From a virus: a stretch of DNA of 48,631 nt. Below, piece by piece: positions 26,201-33,671 of the stretch (within the stretch, counting starts at the first letter, position 1; every line of letters begins with the position of its first letter). The notes below the pieces were generated by a model. That model saw only the letters and a program-made list of their open reading frames with translations, was not told where the DNA came from and searched no databases. The translations under genes and the position numbers were made by a program. The stretch is from positions 1-48,631 of the IMG/VR virus record IMGVR_UViG_3300034061_003104; one strand, written 5' to 3'.

Positions 26201-27330
26201 CTAAAATTAAAATCTCCGTATACTATATTGTTTATAGATGGGAAATTAATAGAAGACGCTGCCGCGGTTATTGATAATGTGCCAGTTGATTTTCCTGTAT
26301 ATCTAGAATCTACAATAGTTGCCGTCACTGTATATGTTCCAACATTTTTAGCTTCATCGACATTTGATCCTACCGTGTTATATTGTAGAGAATAGTTTAA
26401 TCCGGCTGGAATTGTAGTAACCGAAAGAGTTTTTGGATTTCCATCATATGCAAAAGTTGCCGAAGTAACTGTAATAGTTGCCGGTGCTTTAGTAATTTCC
26501 AGTGTTCCTGTTTTAGTTCCACAATAAAAACTGTCTACTATTTCACAATAAACAGAATATACACCAACTTCTGTCGGCGGAGTTTCAGATCCGTTATAAG
26601 TTACTTTTACTGTTAAGTTTGGTGGAAGTGTGGTAACTGAAACTGATTTTGAAGATCCATCATAAGCATAGTTATTATTACTTATTTGAATAGTAGCATC
26701 TACGCAGTTAAAGTTTGCATTTTGTCTATCAACGAAAGTGCTTCCACTTATGACTAAGTTTGTATTACCGTCATCTATTGCGGTGACGTGACAGTCTTCA
26801 AGTTCTTGGTTTATTTTTACACTGTAAGGAACAATTTTTTCACCAAACTTATTTTGCGGAACAGAAAATACAGATATTTGTGAAGGCAAAGATCTATTGA
26901 CTCCGCTTGTATCAAGCGATTCTAATCCAAATATTTGAGTAGGATTTTCACTTTCTTTATAATACAGATTTTTAACAGTATTATATACCAGCCTTTGATA
27001 ACTATCATCGATGTTTACAGGATTGGTATCAGAGTTATAATATTTGCTATCTACTGTATAAAAGGTAGATCCGGTAATTTCTTTGCCAATTTTGAATCTT
27101 ACAAAGTCTGGATCTTGTTGTTGATATGCAATTGCAGAGGAAAATGCAGAAGAAACCTCTGACATTTTTGTTCCATCACCATAGTCAAAAAACGTTAATA
27201 ACAATGATCCACTTTCACTACCACTTTGCCAACTTATTAAATCTTCGAATCTTTGATTTTGTGCGTTCCAAGATTTATTGGCAACAAATGGTGTGTATCT
27301 GATATCATTTCTTTTTAACGATTTGATCAT
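23269..27330 (-). CDS. Large Ig-like (MBG/YDG-type) tail fibre protein
   Basis: A 1353-residue protein. The N-terminus (1-200) is unique and probably joins the baseplate. Two tandem MBG-type Ig-like repeats follow (about 211-282 and 283-356), each with YAYDG or FAYDG near the start, VTTLPP/VTTIPAG, VGVYSV/VGTYTV and a TGTL(E/S)IT end. A YDG-type repeat (about 450-540) and more beta-rich repeats come next. The C-terminal 300 residues form a different domain containing GIIAGGAQDKNAG and ending in KGFGIREIYANSSS. MBG/YDG modules occur in bacterial surface adhesins. The architecture is a stalk of Ig domains with a distal head, i.e. a host-binding fibre; receptor unknown. Confidence 0.78.
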   Translation of the reverse strand: MIKSLKRNDIRYTPFVANKSWNAQNQRFEDLISWQSGSESGSLLLTFFDYGDGTKMSEVSSAFSSAIAYQQQDPDFVRFKIGKEITGSTFYTVDSKYYNSDTNPVNIDDSYQRLVYNTVKNLYYKESENPTQIFGLESLDTSGVNRSLPSQISVFSVPQNKFGEKIVPYSVKINQELEDCHVTAIDDGNTNLVISGSTFVDRQNANFNCVDATIQISNNNYAYDGSSKSVSVTTLPPNLTVKVTYNGSETPPTEVGVYSVYCEIVDSFYCGTKTGTLEITKAPATITVTSATFAYDGNPKTLSVTTIPAGLNYSLQYNTVGSNVDEAKNVGTYTVTATIVDSRYTGKSTGTLSITAAASSINFPSINNIVYGDFNFRTLSATDSINGFPIKYTITGGGNLARILNNNQLDIVPSKTAASLGTVTVKAETMPTINGFASVSTTVTFTVTQKSLQITGVSANNIKIGDSTTININNQTANLIGIVDGNIVTINLKPSTGTITSSASEGSFSVTLSSNYTITGTDSAKYSLTQPSITVKVDTSVSIESQTVTYDTYPYFVGNGITFVATSHFNKNDTYYISYGSAFSNKIVNGVTYPTLYRTDKYVNYTKVSSVIYPDYNVTKPSQKPLTELQYYPLDANTYKIFISKEDPIRLTSESGYLSTATVTIKPTTATVVFDNLTQVNSIKEYPYTTENLKNVKTVSDEIKDVKINKIYIPSRNGDIDITNSVNPTITYNGSNAKPSAVGTYKIVASSPGTNISVYQTANLNIGDFIYIFTDIYNFSGNNLTRQLNSDITSSSYNLKKYYDPSVTGSWNTVKSTHPTLNGYTLQRGGYDPEFEIVGGGGPFIPSDPFGIDTFSINSVTFSNFKQSIITKINDSKFTENVKQLAKIVINAIPASGCELPTSQENNKYNLKWTPNIPTPSENCTNKMFAGLYAVSVTNTDSNYSADFTLDISIERQSPYTNDSVLYQFTGNGYGKIGGSGASISFTLPSKYVIDKNLQSVKAYVGKNGKLQQYQIQPVSSEIKGYLAEGNAPSVSRGEFGYKQSKLIIDPPNSDLNPITAPILKNFIPVPKYRDYYGEQLIGPVPIGPNKDLIFVGNSVTQEQLNNYGILTARDQLYIVQANDVLSLSFNGYINDFLLLGYQIWDVTTSPSIEMFKNFTQIFVSDHQAPDRQYVNVKNENFTIPSSFKSTDVLVISFRDYSANRRWIAGLHNLNLTVNPVSISLIGDPVGGNSYFITGSQTGSQYALLGIIAGGAQDKNAGTSSVYFKSYNGTMYGTQGNSDFTNAVGELTNINEYYNTAYNGKDASEGGEPVDFLKVYGKYGVRGNYTIKGFGIREIYANSSSVYNINYIT

Positions 27331-27331
27331 T

Positions 27332-28378
27332 TTAGAAATCTAGTCTAACTTTTATCAGTGCTTCGTTGTCGAATTTCTTAAGAATGGGTTGACTAGTTTT
27401 TGCTACTGCAACTAAATCGTTATTTTCATTATATAAACCTATGGTAGTTATATACGTTCTTGGGTCTGTATAAAACTCGGTGAAACGTATCTTTCCAGTG
27501 GTTGGTGACAAGACATAAGTTGGGTTATTAGAATAATTAAATTCTTGATTTTTAACACGAACAAAATAATGTCTTGATGGTAAATATTCAGATTTTCTTG
27601 CGTAGAAATAACTATTATTACATAAAGTTATAGAATTTAAAATCTTTTGTTGATTTAACTTATATGCGCCTGTATTGGTTATGTCGGGAGTTAAATTAGT
27701 TCCAACAATTGATGCAACCTTATCTGCGTTTAAAACTATTATTCCATTTTTTGGATATAAAGTTCCGATACCGTCATATACTGCACTTACAGTTCCTCCT
27801 TTTGTATATGGTGATGCGATTCCATCAACAATACTTCCGCTAACGATGTTATATGAATCTGAAAGGTTTTCAGTAACAACATAATCGTCAACGAATGTAA
27901 AAATTCCCTTACTGCCACTCAAACTAAATTGAATATGTCCTTCATCAAGACGATCTTTGAACTTATTTGTGGAAAATGATATAACATAAATGTTAGACGA
28001 CGTTATCGTATTAGAAGCAGATGAAGTTGCAAATGAAAATTCAGTTGTATTTGATGACAATAGAATATTCTTATATTGAGAATATATTACTTTGCTAGGA
28101 TATGCTTTTACCGTGCTTACATCTACAGCGGAACTTCCACTTCCATATAAATTTCCAAACGCCACCGAAAAATATGGTTCGCCTGCATAATAAACATCAT
28201 TATAATACAACCCATTTTTCAAATCATTGATGTTAGAACCGCTTGCGACAAGCTGATATGGGTTTGTATAAAATGAAGATTGTAGAGCACTTATATTTCC
28301 ATTGCCCCATAAAGGTGAAGATACTCTGGAAATCTTTCCAGTAATTATATCAGTTGTTTCAAATTGTTTGAATGTCAT
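27332..28378 (-). CDS. Tail/baseplate protein sharing a C-terminal module with the dockerin-like protein
   Basis: A 348-residue, beta-rich, Ser/Thr/Asn-rich protein. It begins MTFKQFETTDIITGKISRVSS and ends with a distinct module (about 309-348) containing YITTIGLYNENNDLVAVAK and a closing IKVRLDF. The same module ends the protein at 20937-23267. A common C-terminus on two otherwise unlike proteins in one operon suggests a docking site on a shared baseplate partner. No enzyme motif is seen. Spacing to its neighbours is 1 and 3 bases. Structural role inferred from context. Confidence 0.75.
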   Translation of the reverse strand: MTFKQFETTDIITGKISRVSSPLWGNGNISALQSSFYTNPYQLVASGSNINDLKNGLYYNDVYYAGEPYFSVAFGNLYGSGSSAVDVSTVKAYPSKVIYSQYKNILLSSNTTEFSFATSSASNTITSSNIYVISFSTNKFKDRLDEGHIQFSLSGSKGIFTFVDDYVVTENLSDSYNIVSGSIVDGIASPYTKGGTVSAVYDGIGTLYPKNGIIVLNADKVASIVGTNLTPDITNTGAYKLNQQKILNSITLCNNSYFYARKSEYLPSRHYFVRVKNQEFNYSNNPTYVLSPTTGKIRFTEFYTDPRTYITTIGLYNENNDLVAVAKTSQPILKKFDNEALIKVRLDF

Positions 28379-28381
28379 AAA

Positions 28382-29008
28382 TTAAACGGTTACAGTTACT
28401 GGAATTGTGATACTACCGCCGCTTTCATTACCTATTATAGTCAAATTTGCAGTTGTAGTTTCGGCAATACCTGGATTTGGTAAAAACTTAAATTGCAATC
28501 CTATTACCACTTGAGAAGTTTCACTTGAAACTCCGGTAAAAGATGTCACCGTATTAGATACCGTATTTGCAGTAACGTTTACGGTAGGAACGATTGTTCC
28601 AAGGTTCTTATTTGATAGAATTGCCGTATAACCAACTGTTGTATTATAAACAGGAGTAGTGCTTGGTGAAATAATTGAATCTCCTGTGAATGTATTACGA
28701 ACATTGATGTTAGTAATATTCAAGGAAATAATAGGAATAGTAGTAATACCTAAATTTAGGGTTACTAACTTATATTTCATTAGTTGGGTCTCATCAAAAA
28801 ACGCTTCTAAAATTGGTGTTTTTCTTATGGCAAAATCATTAAAATTAGAACCCTCAGGATGATTTGGATCATATAAACTATAATCAATTTCATCGTCAGC
28901 CAATGCAAAGGATGTTATGTTAAGATTGCCATTTTGAGCCAACAATTCTCTTCCTTTTTTAGTTAATGTGGCGTCCACTATGATTGTTTTGTTGTCTAAA
29001 TATGCCAT
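28382..29008 (-). CDS. Structural tail protein of unknown function
   Basis: A 208-residue protein. The N-terminal 85 residues (AYLDNKTIIVDATLTKKGRE, LADDEIDYSLYDPNHPEGS, IRKTPILEAFFDE) look like a compact conserved domain; the C-terminal 120 residues form a beta-sandwich-like Val/Thr-rich domain resembling an Ig-type fold. It is probably a small baseplate or fibre-attachment component, lying between the 1398-residue protein and the fibre cluster. I do not recognise a T4 counterpart. Confidence 0.72.
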   Translation of the reverse strand: MAYLDNKTIIVDATLTKKGRELLAQNGNLNITSFALADDEIDYSLYDPNHPEGSNFNDFAIRKTPILEAFFDETQLMKYKLVTLNLGITTIPIISLNITNINVRNTFTGDSIISPSTTPVYNTTVGYTAILSNKNLGTIVPTVNVTANTVSNTVTSFTGVSSETSQVVIGLQFKFLPNPGIAETTTANLTIIGNESGGSITIPVTVTV

Positions 29009-29014
29009 ATGTTA

Positions 29015-29022
29015 TATAAATA
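29015..29022 (-). promoter_or_regulatory. TATTTATA element before the 208-residue gene
   Basis: Shortened form (CTATTTATATAAC) ending 6 bases before the ATG at 29008, in a 39-base gap. Confidence 0.28.
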
Positions 29023-29047
29023 GTGTAGAATTCCAGTTTTTATTATT

Positions 29048-32000
29048 TTATATATTGAAAATACTTTGACTTAAAGATAAACTTTGAGTTAAAATTGGAG
29101 AATAAGATAAAGAACTTGTCGTAGTAGATGAAGTTATCTCATAAGAACTGATGATAGTAGTCAAGTCGGTATTACGAGATTTTACATATATTCTGTCTAA
29201 ATAAACATTTCCAATTCCCAATGTAGTTTTACTTATAGTAACTGTATTATCATTGGTGTCTTTAAATGAATCGTCATTAAAATATAAAGGTTTATCGTTC
29301 AAATAGATTTGAAACTTTGAAAACGGATTATTTTTATAAATATAGTGTTGGAAAGGCAATACATTTGTTATTTGTAAATTAGAATCTTTTAATGGAATAT
29401 ATTGACTTCCAATTTGTGTAAGATCATTAGAACTTGATACGGGAAATATCTTTTCTAATTTGAATTCTATAGGATTTGAAACCTTATCATTGCTATATAT
29501 GTATTGAATTTCTTCAGATTTTACCAAATAACACATCTGTTTTTGTTCATAATCATAAAACGGTTTGTTATCCGGAACATATTGGCTCAAATAACTTATA
29601 TTGTCATCTGAGGATATATATCCGTTGTTAAAATTATATTGTTTAATTTCATTTCTACTATCATTTACTTCCAATATAGGAGAATAATCATCTGTAGATG
29701 TAATTTGACTATCAACATTATCATATAAGCTTATAGAACCGTTATAAGACGTAAGTTCTTCTTTGGATGCAAATCCAGTAGAAAATTTTGGTCTTTCTAA
29801 AACCGAAGGTTCTACTAAAATACCACCCAAAAATTTTGTTCTTGCCGGAATGATATTTCTAATTACATCAAATATGGAATTATCGATGTAATTTTTGTAT
29901 AATGTTATAAATTCTTGATATAAAACTTGTTCACCGTCAAATTTATAATAATTCTCTCTGAGAGTGTTTAGATCCTTATATGAACTTTGATTTAAATTTC
30001 CAGGATCAGCAATCGAATCCATCACATTCAAATCGCCATAAAAGTTTAAAATATCATCATCTTTTGACTTGAATGGTGAAATATAAACTCCCAAAATGTT
30101 TGAATCCGGAGACATTACATTCAAATTTGTCGCTACACTTTGAACGGGAGAAGGTGCAGTTGTTAATTCTTGTTCAATTCTACGGATTTTATTGTTTTTT
30201 AATTTATTTGGACCGTATTGTGATAGTATTATGCTTTGTGGCAATTCAATTACTTCAAATTGATATGGGTATACCGATTGAGAATAGAAAGTGCAAGAGT
30301 TTGACTGTGTTACGGAATTGTAGGTAAAATTATAAGCATACCCATTTTGAGTTTCGTTGCGTTTAGTTTCTGGGAAGTCTGGATAAATTGGAACTACTGC
30401 AGAAGAACTTTGTAAATTTACAGGATAATCATAACTATACTTGAAATTTAAGTAGTCCCAAGTCTTATCAATGTTTTCATTTCCATAAAAACCGTAATTT
30501 CTACAATATTCTGTAAAATCATAATCGGATATTGGGTTTTGAATAAGTTGTATTTTATCTAATAACCCTGTAAAAATATTAGAACTATTGTAATTTCCAA
30601 AACTTATAAACTCTTTACTAGAAAATAGTTCGTTATAGGTTCTGGTTAATACAATGCTTGATGAATGCGCAAACGTTTCTCTATCTGAATCATATGATTT
30701 AACAACTAAATCATATTTTGTAGGAACATAATTCTCATCATTGGATGAATCGAGCAACGACGATGTTTCATTTCTTCTTAATAGAACATTGAAGAAAGAA
30801 TCGTTGTTAAAAATTGGAACACTAGTAATTGATGTAGATTTATCTTGTATCTGAAATACAACATCTCCGTATTTATCTACCTTTCCTTTTTTAAGGTATA
30901 TTTTCCAAGTATTAGATCCTTTATTAACCAATTCAACAACATTATTTGTCAAATAATTTTTGTTTAACTTGAATGTAAATTCTAAAGATTTAGAACCTGA
31001 ATATGGAATCGATAAATATTCATTGTTCGAATTAAATTTAGTAAAATAATATTTTGCATCATACAAGTATGATGTCTTTTTATTTTTAAATATATCATTG
31101 CTTCCGAATTCTCTTACAGTTAAAATGTTTAATGGTATTCCGTGACATGACAAAATTAAGTTTATACATTCTTGGGTTCCTTTTGTTTTATAAATTTGAG
31201 GAAGCGTATCAAGAATTCTTTTCCAGATAGATTCGGTTTTATCCTTGTATGATACTGTATTTGAAATATAAGATACAATCTCACTCTTGTTTGCGAAATC
31301 GGTAGAAGTATCCCAACCGAAAGTTTTTAACATGTAATATACAAAATCACTAATATAAGTGTCGCTTGATTCCGTATTATTCAATATAGGGAAAGATTTT
31401 ATATACTGGTATATATTATCGAAATGGTGTCCCGTCATTGACAAAAATAACAAATAATCCGAGTTATTTTCATCATTCTTTATATTCTCAGGAGTGTTAT
31501 TTACTAAACTGTCTATATTTTCTATATCGTATTCTTCTGCTGTCAATATATAATTATAGTAGTTTGAATTAGGATCTTTTAAACTTCCTTCTATAAGAGA
31601 TTGATTGTTATACAAATACGATTCATAACCATCAAATGAATTTAAAGTTTCGTTAATTTTATCATTATTCTTTTCGATTTGAGACGAATAAGAAGATGAA
31701 ATTACAATGTTAGATGCGAATGATGCAGATACCGATAATTCTGATATACTTCCGCTCAAGGAAGTTATTAACTCCAATTTGTTTTTGAACACTTTAGTTC
31801 TTATTGCGGCGGATGAAAATACCACAAATTCTGAAAAATTAGAATAGTCTACATTTAAAGTATTTAATTTTTTAATTACATTGATTTCCGATAAATCTCT
31901 ATTCGATACATTGTCGCCTAAAGAAGAAACATTGTTTATCTTGTTTTTCTCGGCATTCTTCATCGGAATTGAAAAATCAGGACCCGATATCTTGAAATTT

Positions 32001-33244
32001 CGTGTGATTGTCTTATTAATTAATATTACATTTTGAACGATTGGTGCAATACTAACATTTGAAATCCAACATCTAGTTTTTACATCAAAGTCGCTTGGAA
32101 GAGGAGAGTCAAGTTTTATGTATAGTTCAATTTGTTGTTCGTCCGTTTCATTTTCATTTGAATACGAATGATCTATGAATCTTACAAGTATACCATCGCC
32201 AAAGTTTAAAGCGTTTTTGTAATATGAATAGAATTTATTTATATACGTATTTTGAACAAGATTTACAACTTGTTTTACAAATAAGTCGTATACTATAGCA
32301 GAAATGGTTTGTAAATTTACAACTAAATCAGAGTTGAAAAAATTTATAATTAATAATTGATTTAAATATTCTTTTTCAACAATATATTTTATTTGTTGAT
32401 ATAACTCATCAAATGTTACGATATTCTTAGAATATGTATACATCCAGTATTTAATATAATTATTTACTCCGAACAAATCTTTAAACATGATTTGATTTAA
32501 AAGATTTAACTGAACGCTTTTTGCACCATTATAAACTGAGTTTATAAACAATATAGCCTCATCGTCGGATTTGAATCCGAATGAATTTTTAAAATAATTT
32601 ATTTCATTAGGAAATCTTGATGTGAATAACTTATAGTTATTTTCGCAATTGAAATTTTGTGTTCCTGTAGAAATTAATTCCAAAACATCTTCAATTAAAA
32701 CAAGTTTTCTTGTGAAAGATTCGTATGCTAAGTTCTGATAAAATATATTATTATCATTTGAACGTTTTGCAAATGATGGAATAAGTTTTAATTCGGTTCT
32801 TGAAGGTGAAATTTCTGAAATTATAAGTGGATAGTCTCGATTTCCAGCAACGTTTCTTAAAAAATTATAAGAAACTACATGTTGACCATCAAAAATATTT
32901 GACGAAGAAAGATCTGATTGAACATCGACCAAAATATTATTTTGGTATTTAATATAATTGGTTTGAACCTGTCTGTAATTATATGTTATTGAGTTTCGAT
33001 CAACGTCTTTATAAACTCCTACTTGCGACAAATATTTTATAGAAGACGTATTATAATTCCACGAATTTTGTTCTCCAATTGTATTATAAGATGAAAACTC
33101 AACAACGTCTCTATCAGACTTTCCAAAGAATAGTTCAGGAGAATTAGTATTTTGATCATAATTTATAACATCCGTTTCATTAAAATATGAAGCGGTATTA
33201 AAACTAGATGTAAAATTACTTATATATGGGTATGGAAATGTCAT
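29048..33244 (-). CDS. Very large baseplate-associated structural protein with LamG-like domain
   Basis: A 1398-residue protein, the largest in the window. Residues about 1-500 are mixed alpha/beta. A helical segment (about 670-712, WKRILDTLPQIYKTKGTQEC then ILSCHGIPLNIL) resembles a tail-protein pattern in which a short helical pair precedes a carbohydrate-binding-like domain. Residues about 735-905 look like a LamG/concanavalin-type sandwich (SLEFTFKL, WKIYLKKGK, VPIFNNDSFFNVLLRR, FTGLLDKIQLI). The C-terminus is beta-rich and Ser-rich. By position after gp6 it occupies the place of T4 gp7-gp10 wedge proteins; this equivalence is an inference. Confidence 0.75.
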   Translation of the reverse strand: MTFPYPYISNFTSSFNTASYFNETDVINYDQNTNSPELFFGKSDRDVVEFSSYNTIGEQNSWNYNTSSIKYLSQVGVYKDVDRNSITYNYRQVQTNYIKYQNNILVDVQSDLSSSNIFDGQHVVSYNFLRNVAGNRDYPLIISEISPSRTELKLIPSFAKRSNDNNIFYQNLAYESFTRKLVLIEDVLELISTGTQNFNCENNYKLFTSRFPNEINYFKNSFGFKSDDEAILFINSVYNGAKSVQLNLLNQIMFKDLFGVNNYIKYWMYTYSKNIVTFDELYQQIKYIVEKEYLNQLLIINFFNSDLVVNLQTISAIVYDLFVKQVVNLVQNTYINKFYSYYKNALNFGDGILVRFIDHSYSNENETDEQQIELYIKLDSPLPSDFDVKTRCWISNVSIAPIVQNVILINKTITRNFKISGPDFSIPMKNAEKNKINNVSSLGDNVSNRDLSEINVIKKLNTLNVDYSNFSEFVVFSSAAIRTKVFKNKLELITSLSGSISELSVSASFASNIVISSSYSSQIEKNNDKINETLNSFDGYESYLYNNQSLIEGSLKDPNSNYYNYILTAEEYDIENIDSLVNNTPENIKNDENNSDYLLFLSMTGHHFDNIYQYIKSFPILNNTESSDTYISDFVYYMLKTFGWDTSTDFANKSEIVSYISNTVSYKDKTESIWKRILDTLPQIYKTKGTQECINLILSCHGIPLNILTVREFGSNDIFKNKKTSYLYDAKYYFTKFNSNNEYLSIPYSGSKSLEFTFKLNKNYLTNNVVELVNKGSNTWKIYLKKGKVDKYGDVVFQIQDKSTSITSVPIFNNDSFFNVLLRRNETSSLLDSSNDENYVPTKYDLVVKSYDSDRETFAHSSSIVLTRTYNELFSSKEFISFGNYNSSNIFTGLLDKIQLIQNPISDYDFTEYCRNYGFYGNENIDKTWDYLNFKYSYDYPVNLQSSSAVVPIYPDFPETKRNETQNGYAYNFTYNSVTQSNSCTFYSQSVYPYQFEVIELPQSIILSQYGPNKLKNNKIRRIEQELTTAPSPVQSVATNLNVMSPDSNILGVYISPFKSKDDDILNFYGDLNVMDSIADPGNLNQSSYKDLNTLRENYYKFDGEQVLYQEFITLYKNYIDNSIFDVIRNIIPARTKFLGGILVEPSVLERPKFSTGFASKEELTSYNGSISLYDNVDSQITSTDDYSPILEVNDSRNEIKQYNFNNGYISSDDNISYLSQYVPDNKPFYDYEQKQMCYLVKSEEIQYIYSNDKVSNPIEFKLEKIFPVSSSNDLTQIGSQYIPLKDSNLQITNVLPFQHYIYKNNPFSKFQIYLNDKPLYFNDDSFKDTNDNTVTISKTTLGIGNVYLDRIYVKSRNTDLTTIISSYEITSSTTTSSLSYSPILTQSLSLSQSIFNI

Positions 33245-33245
33245 A

Positions 33246-33671
33246 TTACGATGGAGGAGTTAATTGAGATACTATAGTATTAAGTTTAGTATTTGCATCA
33301 TCTCTCTCAGCTTTTAATTGCAAAATTGCATATTCTAATTCTGCAAGAGCTTCTGGAGTTATTGTTATTCCATTGCTTGAAATATTCAAACTTCCACTTG
33401 CACGAAGTATAGATTCTACGAAATTAGTTGAAGTATTCACGTTTGTATCGATTGGAACAGTAATTGTAGGAACAAATTCATTAAATTGAACTTCAGTAAT
33501 GGATTGTATTTTATTTATGTTATAATAATAATCGTATAATCCTACGTTCAAATATTTGGTTTCAAAACTAGGATTGTTATCATCAATTACAAAATTCCCA
33601 ACGCTATCTAATTTATAGGTATAGGTTCCATTTTGGATAAATTGATTTAACTGTTCTTGATACATAATCAT
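33246..33671 (-). CDS. Small tail protein with C-terminal coiled coil
   Basis: A 141-residue protein. The N-terminal part is beta-rich with aromatic residues (LNVGLYDYYYNINKIQ, FNEFVPTITVPID). Residues about 105-138 form a helix, EALAELEYAILQLKAERDD onwards, likely a trimeric or dimeric coiled coil. It overlaps the preceding gene by 4 bases (ATGA at 33668-33671), supporting this start. A connector between the DNRLRE-like protein and the 1398-residue protein is plausible, but no family is recognised. Confidence 0.72.
   Translation of the reverse strand: MIMYQEQLNQFIQNGTYTYKLDSVGNFVIDDNNPSFETKYLNVGLYDYYYNINKIQSITEVQFNEFVPTITVPIDTNVNTSTNFVESILRASGSLNISSNGITITPEALAELEYAILQLKAERDDANTKLNTIVSQLTPPS

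Noticed and set aside
25910-26395. 161-residue hydrophobic plus-strand frame
   Set aside because: Lies wholly within the Ig-like fibre gene, which has clear repeats in the other strand.
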